A stretch of 64,000 nt of DNA from CAYYYP01 sp964475985 (GTDB lineage Bacteria; Bdellovibrionota; UBA1018; CAYHWW01): assembly GCA_964475985.1 (NCBI GenBank), contig CAYYYP010000006.1, positions 1-64,000 on the forward strand, given 5' to 3'. A model generated the notes under the pieces. It did no database searches and had not been told where the DNA came from. It saw only the letters and a list, made by a program, of their open reading frames with translations. The translations under genes were made by a program, and so were the position numbers. Positions 9,664-17,204 of this stretch are shown here, one piece after another (the stretch's first letter is position 1; every line of letters starts with the position of its first letter).

Positions 9664-10326
9664 ATGGCAATCAGATTACCGAACCTTCCCTATGCTATGG
9701 ACGCGTTGGAACCTTATATGTCCAAACAAACTTTGGCGTTTCATTACGGAAAACATCATAAGAAATATGTGGAGACTTTGAATGATCTGATTAAAGGGAC
9801 TTCACTTGACCGCAAAAGCCTTGAAGAAATCATGATGGCGACTTTGTCGAAGAAAAACAAAATCTACAATAATGCAGCTCAAGCCTGGAACCATACGTTT
9901 TTCTGGAACTGCTTGGAGGGTAAAGGGCAAAAACCTTCAACCGAACTCACTAAAACCATCAAAAAAAGTTTTGGGTCTCTTGGGGACTTTAAAAATGAAT
10001 TCGCGACCGAGGCCAAAGATCTTTTTGGTTCAGGTTGGACTTGGCTCGTTAAAGATAAAAAAGGAAAATTGAAAATCAGATCCCTAAGTAACGCAGGTAA
10101 TCCCTTAGTTGAATGCGGCGAAACCCCTTTATTGACTTGCGACGTATGGGAGCATGCCTATTATCTTGATTACCAAAATGAGAGACCTAAGTTCCTGGAG
10201 AATTTCTGGAAAATCGTGAATTGGGATTTCCTCGCGTCGAACCTGGAGGAGGATGCAGAAAAATTGGATGATAAAATGTCCCGCCCGGTGAGCAGAACCT
10301 ATAATCAGGCGGAGCGGCGGGTTTGA
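9664..10326 (+). CDS. sodB: Superoxide dismutase, iron type
   Basis: Converts superoxide to oxygen and hydrogen peroxide in the cytoplasm. The 220-residue protein has the whole Fe/Mn-SOD fold. Metal ligands are H27 (FHYGKHH), H77 (AWNHTFFW), D160 and H164 (DVWEHAYYLDY). Q73 in NNAAQAWNH is the N-terminal-half glutamine typical of iron rather than manganese enzymes. The C-terminus has a 20-residue basic extension (KMSRPVSRTYNQAERRV) beyond the usual end. The start is set by GGGAG at 9651, eight bases before the ATG. There is no signal peptide. It converges with the CarH-type gene; no shared operon. Hydrogen peroxide it makes could be removed by the catalase at 21.5 kb. Confidence 0.95.
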   Translation: MAIRLPNLPYAMDALEPYMSKQTLAFHYGKHHKKYVETLNDLIKGTSLDRKSLEEIMMATLSKKNKIYNNAAQAWNHTFFWNCLEGKGQKPSTELTKTIKKSFGSLGDFKNEFATEAKDLFGSGWTWLVKDKKGKLKIRSLSNAGNPLVECGETPLLTCDVWEHAYYLDYQNERPKFLENFWKIVNWDFLASNLEEDAEKLDDKMSRPVSRTYNQAERRV

Positions 10327-10394
10327 TTTTAATCTTGCACTTAAGTCTCTTCCTAAAACCATTGTCCTAGAGATGTGTAAAGCAGTTGAGAAAC

Positions 10395-11339
10395 CTATGC
10401 CTTTAGCGCGGCCAAGGCGGCATCAAGTCCAACCAGTGAATCCATAATTCTGATTCTACTTTGCCTTGCATTTCCCCTTCGCATTGTGGTTTGCGCCTGC
10501 ATGCCTCCAACCCACACCTCCGTGCTTTTCGGAAGCCCCTTCAGGACTTGTTTTACGTAGTCGGCCAAGGGCTGCCTGACGTAATCAGGGGAGGGGGATG
10601 TTGATCCGATGATCACGACGCTTGCGGCAACCCGAGAAGCTGCGCGTGCTAGTTCTCTCGGAGGCAAGTTCGGTCCTAAATATTTAACATTCATTCCGTG
10701 AGCAAGGCAAAGCACGGCAGCTAAAAGGATGCCAAACTCATGCATGTCTCCCTCTGGGGTAGTGAGCACGAAATTCATGGAGCCGTTTTCTTGGGGATGT
10801 CGAATGGACTGCATGATCTCAATGATGTGGTCACGAATGATCATCGAGAGCAGATGCTCTTCGGCAATGCCCATTTTGCCCGCACCCACATCGACACCTA
10901 CCTGTGCAAGTAGAGGTGAGAGAATCTCGAAAATCAGTTGTTTCACAGTAAAATTCAGTCGAGCCTGCGAAAGCTCGTGGTTGATTTGTTCAAAATTGAA
11001 CCCATTCAGTGCTTTCAGGATAGCAGCGGTGGTTGGATTTCTGCTGCTTGTGGGCGGATCAACGGCAACTACCGTCGTTTGGTTTTGAGGAGTGGTTTCA
11101 TGGGCAAGTGCCAGCAGCTCTCCCTTTGACAAATTCGCGACAGAGCCAATGTTGTGGCCAATTTCAAGCAGCTGATTCATCAGCTTCAGACGCTCGACGT
11201 CATTGATACTATACATCCTCCGGCCGGATGCAGTGCGTTTGGGGGCAAAGGCGTTGTATCGCCGCTCCCATGCCCTCAACCTGTGTGCGCTCACGCCCGA
11301 GAGTTGCGCTACAACTTTGATCGTCAAACTATTTTTCAT
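10395..11339 (-). CDS. carH: CarH/LitR-like MerR-family regulator with cobalamin-binding domain
   Basis: A 314-residue DNA-binding protein. Residues 5-70 are a MerR winged helix (SGVSAHRLRAWERRY, then TASGRRMYSINDVERL). Residues 105-180 form the helical B12-cap domain with E161-H162, and residues 188-314 are a cobalamin-binding Rossmann domain with D198-M-H200-E-F-G203, the DxHxxG motif whose histidine is the lower cobalt ligand, plus a later GG at 278-279. In characterised CarH, AdoCbl drives tetramer binding and repression of carotenoid genes in the dark, and light breaks the Co-C bond. Here the cap tryptophan of the Wx9EH motif is replaced (V151), so light response may differ. I chose the ATG at 11339, which has AGAGG upstream and a consensus promoter behind it. 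It is divergent from the carotenoid operon, its likely target. Confidence 0.87.
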   Translation of the reverse strand: MKNSLTIKVVAQLSGVSAHRLRAWERRYNAFAPKRTASGRRMYSINDVERLKLMNQLLEIGHNIGSVANLSKGELLALAHETTPQNQTTVVAVDPPTSSRNPTTAAILKALNGFNFEQINHELSQARLNFTVKQLIFEILSPLLAQVGVDVGAGKMGIAEEHLLSMIIRDHIIEIMQSIRHPQENGSMNFVLTTPEGDMHEFGILLAAVLCLAHGMNVKYLGPNLPPRELARAASRVAASVVIIGSTSPSPDYVRQPLADYVKQVLKGLPKSTEVWVGGMQAQTTMRRGNARQSRIRIMDSLVGLDAALAALKA

Positions 11340-11355
11340 TTCGCCTCTGCCAACA

Positions 11356-11384
11356 ATTATATGGTTCGAATTTGTATAATGCAA
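11356..11384 (-). promoter_or_regulatory. Sigma-70 type promoter of the carH-like gene
   Basis: On the minus strand TTGCAT (11379-11384) and a perfect TATAAT (11356-11361) are separated by 17 bp. The predicted start of transcription lies about 10 bp before the AGAGG ribosome binding site of the regulator, which supports the ATG at 11339. Confidence 0.6.
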
Positions 11385-11386
11385 TC

Positions 11387-11408
11387 TTTGACATAAATTA
11401 GACAAGAG
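11387..11408 (+). promoter_or_regulatory. Candidate CarH operator: two adjacent 11-bp direct repeats
   Basis: TTTGACATAAA (11387-11397) is followed at once by TTAGACAAGAG (11398-11408); both share TTnGACAnnA. A weaker third unit may follow at 11409. Characterised CarH tetramers bind tandem 11-bp direct repeats that cover a promoter. These repeats lie between the divergent regulator gene and the carotenoid operon, just upstream of the regulator's -35 box. A TATAAT at 11375-11380 read on the plus strand could be the operon's -10, which would put the repeats at its start site. The forward promoter itself is not certain. Confidence 0.4.
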
Positions 11409-11443
11409 TGTACTCAGGCTTATTACAATAAGAGATGGTGTCT

Positions 11444-12118
11444 ATGATATTTTTGTTCGCCATGCACATGCTCATTCAAACTACTCTTGCGGCAACATCT
11501 CCGGGCAAATTCCAGGAGGATTTAGCTCTACTCCGTCGGCAGCCAGAGACAGCAGCAAGGAGAGTGCAGGAGGGAAAACTCCTATTCTACACAGCAAAGG
11601 TATCTGCCGGAAAAGTCGATCGCCGCGGGATTTACGAAAATGGAGTGAAGGTTACTGAGGCTGTCTTGAAGGAAGATCCCAATAATCCCGGTGCACTCTA
11701 TTGGTGGGTTGCCCACCAGGGTGGACTTGCCGAGACTGGTAACCCTTTGGAAGCCTTGCCAATCGCGAAAGAAATTGAGCGCGCTTTATTGAGGCTTCGG
11801 GATATTGATTCCAAATTCGAATTTGCGGGCGCCGACCGTGTGTTGGCCTACGTGTATGATGCCGCGCCACCACTAATTTCCGTGGGTTCTGCGAAGAAAG
11901 CAAGGCAGCATCGGCGTCAAGCCTACAGTATAGCACCTGATTACCCCCCGAATCTCATTGATATGGCCAAAGACTATCTCGCTGATGGTGAAAAACTGAA
12001 AGCTCGTGAACTTGCCCGGGCCGCATTGAATTCGCAGCATATGAAAACAGAAGAGTTTGATTCTGAGGAGTGGGCAACAAAAGCTAAAAAGATCCTGGAA
12101 AAGGCGAAGGAACTTTAA
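11444..12118 (+). CDS. Exported TPR-like protein, first gene of the carotenoid operon
   Basis: About 224 residues: a hydrophobic N-terminal segment ending in TTLAATSPG (signal peptide or anchor without much positive charge), then helical pairs resembling tetratricopeptide repeats (for example VTEAVLKEDPNNPGALYWW and RQAYSIAPDYPPNLIDMAKDYL), with a composition like the TRAP-transporter T-component helical proteins. I chose the ATG at 11444 because AAGAG at 11430-11434 is spaced correctly for it; an ATG at 11435 touches that site. Its stop overlaps the crtY start (TAATG), so it is translationally coupled to carotenoid synthesis. Such a protein is not a standard part of crt clusters; a role in pigment placement or envelope adaptation is only a guess. 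Confidence 0.75.
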   Translation: MIFLFAMHMLIQTTLAATSPGKFQEDLALLRRQPETAARRVQEGKLLFYTAKVSAGKVDRRGIYENGVKVTEAVLKEDPNNPGALYWWVAHQGGLAETGNPLEALPIAKEIERALLRLRDIDSKFEFAGADRVLAYVYDAAPPLISVGSAKKARQHRRQAYSIAPDYPPNLIDMAKDYLADGEKLKARELARAALNSQHMKTEEFDSEEWATKAKKILEKAKEL

Positions 12119-13323
12119 TGACCCATGATTTCATTATTCTGGGGGGCGGTTTGGCGGGCAGTGTTTTAGCTTACCGGCTAAAGACGATTAACCCATCATG
12201 GAGTGTTGTGGTCATTGAGCGGTCTGTCACTTTAGGAGGCAATCACACTTGGTGTTTCCATGATTCGGACCTGACTGTTGAACAACTGTCTTGGGTGGAT
12301 GCTTTAGTTTCGGCGCGTTGGGATGCTTATGAAGTGCGCTTTCGGGGCTTTCAGCGTGTTCTAAATGGTGGTTACCGGGCCATTCAATCGACACGGCTGC
12401 ATGAAGTCGTAGCTTCGGTGCTTGGAGCCGGAGTGCTGCTGGGTCGAGAGGTTGCTTTTTTAAAGCCTGGTACAGTTCATCTGACTTCAGGGGAAGTCGT
12501 GACCGGACGCCACATCATCGATTCGCGGGGAATTGAAGGTTGGCAAAATATTTTGCCAGAGAAATCCTTCGGCTGTCAGAAATTTTTAGGTATGGACTTG
12601 CTATTGAAAGAGCCTCACGGGCTTTTGCGGCCAGTTCTGATGGACGCCACATGTGTACAAAATGACGGGTATCGGTTTTTTTATTTGTTGCCCTGGAGTG
12701 AGAATCGTCTCCTTATCGAAGAGACCCGGTACAGCTTGGTACCAGGAATCAACCAAGCAGATTCCCGCACGGCAATCATTGATTACGCTGCACTTCAAGG
12801 TTGGCGGGTTGCTGCGATTGAGCGAGAAGAGCAGGGGGTATTGCCCCTTCCACTCAACGATAGTTTTGATAGAAGTCTGCAATCGCTAGCAGTCGATGGT
12901 GAAAATACCACCCTCATAAAGTTCGGCATGCGGGCGGGACTGTTTCATCAAACCACCGGTTATTCATTGCCGTTCACTGTGGCCGCCGCCGATCAAATGG
13001 CTGCTCATGCCGCTTATTCGGATGACGATACCAACACAAAAAAGTTTTTCGAAAACAAAGGGCGAAAGCATTGGCAATCCCAGTCCTATTTCAGGCTCTT
13101 AAACCGGATGTTGTTCTGGGCCGCCGCCCCCGAGGCGTCTCACCGAATTTTCAAAAAATTCTACGGTCTTCCTGAGGGCCTGATCAGGAACTTCTATTCG
13201 TCGAAATTAACTTGGTCAGACAAGATGAGAATCCTTTCGGGCAAACCACCGGTTCCGGTCATGGCTGCATTGCCATGTTTTTTTGGAAAGGAGCCGCGCA
13301 ATGCCACTACCGCATTCCTCTGA
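12118..13323 (+). CDS. crtY: Lycopene beta-cyclase (CrtY type)
   Basis: Cyclises both ends of lycopene to beta-carotene at the membrane, using a reduced FAD. The 401-residue protein begins with the dinucleotide-binding GGGLAGSVLAYRL and then carries the CrtY hallmarks in order: LGGNHTWCF (about residue 40), DGYRFFYLLPW, LLIEETRY, QGVLPLPL, RAGLFHQTTGYSLPF, FRLLNRMLF and a C-terminal FYGLPEGLIRNFY with ILSGKPPVPV. These are the motifs of the Pantoea-type enzyme rather than the CrtL or heterodimeric cyclases. Start and upstream stop overlap by one base (TAATG); its 3' end overlaps the crtE start by 23 bp. Confidence 0.93.
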   Translation: MTHDFIILGGGLAGSVLAYRLKTINPSWSVVVIERSVTLGGNHTWCFHDSDLTVEQLSWVDALVSARWDAYEVRFRGFQRVLNGGYRAIQSTRLHEVVASVLGAGVLLGREVAFLKPGTVHLTSGEVVTGRHIIDSRGIEGWQNILPEKSFGCQKFLGMDLLLKEPHGLLRPVLMDATCVQNDGYRFFYLLPWSENRLLIEETRYSLVPGINQADSRTAIIDYAALQGWRVAAIEREEQGVLPLPLNDSFDRSLQSLAVDGENTTLIKFGMRAGLFHQTTGYSLPFTVAAADQMAAHAAYSDDDTNTKKFFENKGRKHWQSQSYFRLLNRMLFWAAAPEASHRIFKKFYGLPEGLIRNFYSSKLTWSDKMRILSGKPPVPVMAALPCFFGKEPRNATTAFL

Positions 13324-13729
13324 AGTTGGTTCTTTGTTAGAACTTCAGGGAGACTTTTTCATAGAGGGACTTCTCGAAAAATCTTTGCTGCAGCCCTTAC
13401 GTGGTTTTTTGCATAGGCCAAGCAAACAAGTAAGAAGCGAGATGGTGCGAATCGGTTTTTTGATGGGCAAATCCGCGCGCGCCGGGTCCGACTCACTCAT
13501 CTCAGAGCGAGATTCTTCGCTTTGCCATGGCCTTTCAACAGCAATCGAATCGCTTCACGCTGGCTCGTTGGTAATCGATGATATTCAAGATGATGGTAAA
13601 ATGCGCAGAGGTGAGCCTTGTCTCCATATTATTCATGGAATCCCTCTTGCGTTGAATGCTGGAAACTGGTTGTATTTTTGGTCACTAAAATTATTGAAAA
13701 GTATGGCTCTAGAGCCACACATGGAATTG
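13301..13729 (+). pseudogene. crtE: crtE 5' part, geranylgeranyl diphosphate synthase interrupted by an IS
   Basis: The first 143 codons of a trans-isoprenyl diphosphate synthase. The start is fixed by AAGGAG at 13288 seven bases before the ATG. The first aspartate-rich motif is intact (VIDDIQDDGKMRRGEPCLH, about residues 93-111), followed by the ALNAGNWLYFWSLKLL helix. The gene then breaks at ATTG (13726-13729), where an IS3 element begins; the frame continues 13 more codons into the IS and stops at 13768. Joining base 13729 to 15113 gives an uninterrupted 334-codon frame reading MEL-RLYQLFHN. Without the enzyme the pathway lacks geranylgeranyl diphosphate unless another synthase in the genome supplies it. 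Confidence 0.9.
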
Positions 13730-13747
13730 TGGAATGCGCCCCCGAGA

Positions 13748-14584
13748 TCAAACGGCCCAGCCCCATAGTTTTTGAACGGGTCGATTAGCCGGGTTGATGG
13801 TTAAGACTTCGGCTTCGAACTCTTGTGGCGTTTTATACCCCAGGCTCGAATGAAGTCGCTTCGTGTTATAAACCTCGTCAATAAATCTTGGAAGATTTTT
13901 TATGACGTCATCCATTGTTTTATAGTTCTTAAAATAAACCTCCTCTCGTTTCAGTGTTTTAAAAAATGATTCAATGTACGCATTATCCTCAGGCGTTGCG
14001 AGCCTTGACATTGAGATCTGGAATTTGTGGGCTTGCAAAAAATTAATGTAGTCCTCGCAAGAATATTGAACGCCGCGGTCGGAGTGATGTGTGACGCCCT
14101 CCACGGGCCCGTATCGATTGATGGCGACTCGTAATGTTTCTAAACAAAACTTATGACTCAAATCCCTCGAGATTGCCCAAGCAAGAATTTTTCGCGTGTA
14201 CACGTCGAGAATCGCGTTCACGTACACATACTCATTCACAAGTCTTATGTACGTTAAATCCGTGACCCACACCTGGTTTGGCCCATTTACTTTCATTCCG
14301 CGCAAAAGGTTTGGGTAATAGAGTTTTACTCCCGTATGCGTTCCTCTTGGGCGCATCATTTTTTTGATGCAAGAGAACAAACTGTACTCTTTCATAACGC
14401 GCCTAATTCGCTTGGAATTGACGATTTTTCCCTCTCTTTTAAGATGCTCGCGAACTCGCCTGTAGCCGTAACCTGGAAGTGCTAAATGAATTTTTTCGAT
14501 TCCATCGCGCAACTCAAGATCACGAATGCGCTGGTTTTCTTGCCTCACCGGCTGGTGGTAAAACGTCGTTCTTGAGATTCCCAC
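13748..14584 (-). CDS. IS3-family transposase OrfB (DDE integrase core)
   Basis: The 278-residue catalytic half of the transposase. An HTH_21-like N-terminal region (PGYGYRRVREHLKREG) precedes the retroviral integrase-type core with D109 (VWVTDLTYIRL), D169 (THHSDRGVQY) and E205 (DNAYIESFFKTLKREE); the 35-residue spacing between the last two is the DD(35)E hallmark. The C-terminus has the usual YNTKRLHSSLGYKTPQEFE. The GTG start overlaps the OrfA stop (TAGTG) and the frame is -1 relative to OrfA, as in other IS3 elements, but no A6G-type slippery heptamer is seen, so translational coupling may be used instead of a programmed frameshift. All catalytic residues are intact. Confidence 0.95.
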   Translation of the reverse strand: MGISRTTFYHQPVRQENQRIRDLELRDGIEKIHLALPGYGYRRVREHLKREGKIVNSKRIRRVMKEYSLFSCIKKMMRPRGTHTGVKLYYPNLLRGMKVNGPNQVWVTDLTYIRLVNEYVYVNAILDVYTRKILAWAISRDLSHKFCLETLRVAINRYGPVEGVTHHSDRGVQYSCEDYINFLQAHKFQISMSRLATPEDNAYIESFFKTLKREEVYFKNYKTMDDVIKNLPRFIDEVYNTKRLHSSLGYKTPQEFEAEVLTINPANRPVQKLWGWAV

Positions 14585-15000
14585 TATTTTGCAGCCCCTT
14601 GTGATTCCGCCAAGTTCTCGGGCGTGATCACGGACCCATTCTCTTTTTTGTGCTGTCGAAAGTGGCTGAGCATTTTTTTTAACATCTGATTTTCTAAGTA
14701 AAGATTTGCGATCTCTTGCTTAAGATCCTTGAGCTGCGATTGGTGGTGATACTCCACTAGAACTTCGCTGCGTTCCTCTTTGCGTTCAGTCCTTTTCTTT
14801 CCGCTCTCTTGATCCCTATAGAGCTTTACGCAAACCCCAATGGCGCCTTCTGAAATCCCGTATGCCTGAGATGCTTTGCTGTATGTGAACTCACCGTTTG
14901 ATACCTGGCGGCCAATCATAACTCGTGTCTCAAAGCTGTGAATGGGTTGCCGCCCAGGTGCTCTTTTTTCTTTGTACGGTGGCGGTGTAAATACTTCCAT
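14584..15000 (-). CDS. IS3-family transposase OrfA (helix-turn-helix and coiled coil)
   Basis: A 138-residue protein encoded upstream of OrfB in the same element. Residues 20-60 form the HTH_Tnp_1 DNA-binding fold (TRVMIGRQVSNGEFTYSKA, then YGISEGAIGVCVKLY), and residues 90-125 make a leucine-zipper-like helix (LKDLKQEIANLYLENQMLKKML), both standard for OrfA. It binds the terminal repeats and, when fused to OrfB, gives the active transposase. The ATG at 15000 is preceded on the minus strand by an AAAGGACC ribosome binding site. The C-terminal QGAAK ends in the TAG that overlaps the OrfB start. Confidence 0.92.
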   Translation of the reverse strand: MEVFTPPPYKEKRAPGRQPIHSFETRVMIGRQVSNGEFTYSKASQAYGISEGAIGVCVKLYRDQESGKKRTERKEERSEVLVEYHHQSQLKDLKQEIANLYLENQMLKKMLSHFRQHKKENGSVITPENLAESQGAAK

Positions 15001-15112
15001 TTTAGGTCCTTTTTGCTGGCCCTAGATACCTCTAGAGCCAAAATAAGGCCAATTCGAAACGCTCACTTACTATTTATGAGTGCCGTAAGGCCTCAGGGGC
15101 GCAGGCCAATTG

Positions 15113-15688
15113 CGCCTTTATCAGCTATTTCATAACACGCTATTGCAGGCGCACTTTGGGCAAGCATTGGATCTCGGAGCGCCAGTGGCACTACTGCCTC
15201 AACATTCGGTCAAAGATACTTATATTTCTACGGTGAAGCTTAAATCGGGTGCACTGCTTGCGCTTGCGTTGGTTGCGGGAGCGACCCTTGCCCAGGCCGA
15301 GGAGGAGTGTCTCGTTTCCATAAGGGAATTCGGTTTGCGTTTTGGTGTAGGGCTGCAAATGTATGACGACCTTGGCAGTAAGAAATTTGATGACCTTGCC
15401 CTGGGCCGTCTCTCGTGGGTCTGGGCTATGGCAGCGTCCGTGGGCACGGCGGATGATTATCAATCCTTCCGTACTGCAGTGGCGGGACTTCCGGACCGCA
15501 AACCCCTCGAGCATTGGTTCGCGCAGAATGATTTTTTTAGCACGGCTCGGGCTAGCGCAAAAAAATATGTTGAAGACGCGATTCAAGAGATCGGATCACA
15601 ACTGCCTGTCTCAAATGCATTGTTATCCGCAATAAAAGAAACCCAAAGAATACATAATGTACTGGAGAACGCTTATGAAACGTCCTAA
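15113..15688 (+). pseudogene. crtE: crtE 3' part, geranylgeranyl diphosphate synthase interrupted by an IS
   Basis: The last 191 codons of crtE, resuming right after the duplicated ATTG at 15109-15112. RLYQLFHNTLLQAHFGQALD is the conserved central helix, followed by VKLKSGALLALALVAGATLA and the second aspartate-rich region GLQMYDDLGSKKFDD. That region reads DDxxS rather than the usual DDxxD, which may be a subfamily trait. No good start codon or ribosome binding site precedes the fragment (a TTG at 15110 is the only one), so a functional C-terminal half is unlikely. The stop overlaps the crtI start by 14 bp, showing that the original operon was tightly coupled. Confidence 0.9.
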
Positions 15689-17204
15689 GGCAGCCGTCAT
15701 TGGCAGTGGCTTCGGAGGGTTGGCCCTTGCGATCCGTTTGCAAGCAAAGGGTTTTGAAACCACAATCTTTGAAAAACTTGATCAGCCGGGTGGGCGAGCT
15801 TCCGTATTTCACGACAACGGCTTCACTTTTGATGCGGGACCAACCGTAATTACCGTGCCGCAGACGCTGCAGGAGCTTTTTGAAATCTGCGGCCGCCGCA
15901 TGGAAGATTACGTTGAACTTCTGCCCGTGACGCCGTTTTACAGACTTTTTTGGGAGGACGGTTATCAGTTTGACTATACCAATGATCAGGCCCTGATTGC
16001 CGAGCAAATTAAGAAAAAATCTCCGCAGGACGTCGCCGGCTACGGCCAGTTTCTTAAATACGCAGAGGAAGTCTACAAAGAGGGTTATGTGAAATTAGCC
16101 CATGTTCCGTTTCTCAACTGGGCCAGCATGGTGAGGGCCGCTCCTCAATTGCTCCGATTGAAAGCTTACCGCTCCGTTTACGCTACGGTATCAAGCTACA
16201 TCAAGGACCCACATTTAAGGCAGGCCTTTAGCTTCCACTCTCTTTTGGTGGGTGGAAATCCATTTACAACATCTTCTATTTATACTTTGATTCACTATCT
16301 CGAGCGTGAATGGGGCGTTTTTTTTCCGGTCGGTGGGACGGGCGCCCTCGTGAAGGCGATGGTGCGCTTATTTGAAGAAATGGGTGGGCGTGTGGAGTTG
16401 AATGCCGAGGTGGAGCGGATTGAGACCATCGACGGTAGGACCTCCGGCTTGCGGCTGAAAAATGGTCGCCGCCATTCTTGCGATGCCGTTGCGAGCAATG
16501 CTGAGGTCATGCACACCTACGGAAAGTTATTGGGTCACGAACCGAGGCTTGAGGGAAGGAGGAAGAGCCTCTCAGCGATGAAGTATAGCATGTCTCTCTT
16601 CCTAATCTATTTCGGTACAAAAAAGAAATACCCAGGGTTGGCTCATCACAACATCATTTTTGGACCGCGTTACAGAGAGCTTTTGAAGGATATTTTCAAA
16701 CGCCAAAAATTGGCGGAGGACTTTTCACTCTACCTTCACGCTCCGTCGGTTTCCGATCCAACCCTTGCGCCTCCGGGGCACGAGTGTTTTTATGTGCTTT
16801 CGCCCGTACCTCATCTCGAGTCCGGTAATGTTGACTGGAAATCCGAAGGATCTAAATACGCCGATCGCATCTTGAACTACTTGGACGAACGTTATCTGCC
16901 AGGGTTGCGTGAAAATCTGGTGACCAAACGTATTTTTACCCCTGAGGACTTCAAAGATAGATTGAATTCTCACCTTGGGGCTGCTTTTTCGTTGGAGCCG
17001 TTACTTACACAAAGCGCATTTTTTCGGGCGCATAACCGCGATAGCGCTGTTCGTGGCCTCTATTTAGTTGGCGCCGGTACTCACCCAGGGGCGGGCGTTC
17101 CCGGAGTGTTGAATTCAGCCAAAGCAACTGCAGGGCTTATGATCGATGATCTCAGAAGTAGGAGGATTTCCCATGAATCCCACGGCGAATACGCATCAAC
17201 TTGA
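15675..17204 (+). CDS. crtI: Phytoene desaturase (lycopene-forming, CrtI type)
   Basis: A 509-residue FAD enzyme that desaturates phytoene four times to lycopene at the membrane. The N-terminus carries the Rossmann motif VIGSGFGGLALAIRLQAKGF (residues 8-27) with PGGRA and FDAGPTVI; the C-terminus has the signature GLYLVGAGTHPGAGVPGVL, the bacterial CrtI type. I chose the ATG at 15675, with GGAG at 15664-15667. It overlaps crtE upstream and crtB downstream (about 32 bp). Length and motifs are complete, so this step should work if it is transcribed past the IS. Confidence 0.94.
   Translation: MKRPKAAVIGSGFGGLALAIRLQAKGFETTIFEKLDQPGGRASVFHDNGFTFDAGPTVITVPQTLQELFEICGRRMEDYVELLPVTPFYRLFWEDGYQFDYTNDQALIAEQIKKKSPQDVAGYGQFLKYAEEVYKEGYVKLAHVPFLNWASMVRAAPQLLRLKAYRSVYATVSSYIKDPHLRQAFSFHSLLVGGNPFTTSSIYTLIHYLEREWGVFFPVGGTGALVKAMVRLFEEMGGRVELNAEVERIETIDGRTSGLRLKNGRRHSCDAVASNAEVMHTYGKLLGHEPRLEGRRKSLSAMKYSMSLFLIYFGTKKKYPGLAHHNIIFGPRYRELLKDIFKRQKLAEDFSLYLHAPSVSDPTLAPPGHECFYVLSPVPHLESGNVDWKSEGSKYADRILNYLDERYLPGLRENLVTKRIFTPEDFKDRLNSHLGAAFSLEPLLTQSAFFRAHNRDSAVRGLYLVGAGTHPGAGVPGVLNSAKATAGLMIDDLRSRRISHESHGEYAST

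Larger units (their letters stand above)
13730..15108 (-). mobile_element. IS3-family insertion sequence, 1379 bp, inserted in crtE
   Basis: Imperfect terminal inverted repeats begin TGGAATGCGCCCCCGAG on the left (from 13730) and, on the other strand, TGGCCTGCGCCCCTGAG on the right (ending at 15108), agreeing at 14 of 17 bases. ATTG stands directly outside both ends (13726-13729 and 15109-15112), a 4-bp target duplication. Two overlapping minus-strand frames, orfA and orfB, fill the element. Perfect duplication and an exactly restorable host frame point to recent insertion with little decay. The element is transcribed against the carotenoid operon, so besides breaking crtE it may reduce expression of crtI, crtB, crtZ and crtX. 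Confidence 0.92.

Noticed and set aside
10729..11088. Plus-strand frame of 119 residues inside the carH-like gene
   Set aside because: It is the antisense shadow of a gene with clear MerR and cobalamin-binding motifs.
14560..14600. Programmed -1 frameshift site between OrfA and OrfB
   Set aside because: The usual A6G-type heptamer is absent; only the overlapping TAGTG is seen, so coupling is more likely.
13707..15040. CTCTAGAGCCA present at 13707-13717 and again at 15030-15040 as possible target duplication of the IS
   Set aside because: Neither copy touches an IS end; the true ends are given by the inverted repeats and the ATTG duplication, and the crtE frame is restored only with those.
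15110..15688. Independent gene starting at TTG 15110
   Set aside because: It is the 3' part of crtE; the TTG is formed by the IS target duplication and has no ribosome binding site.
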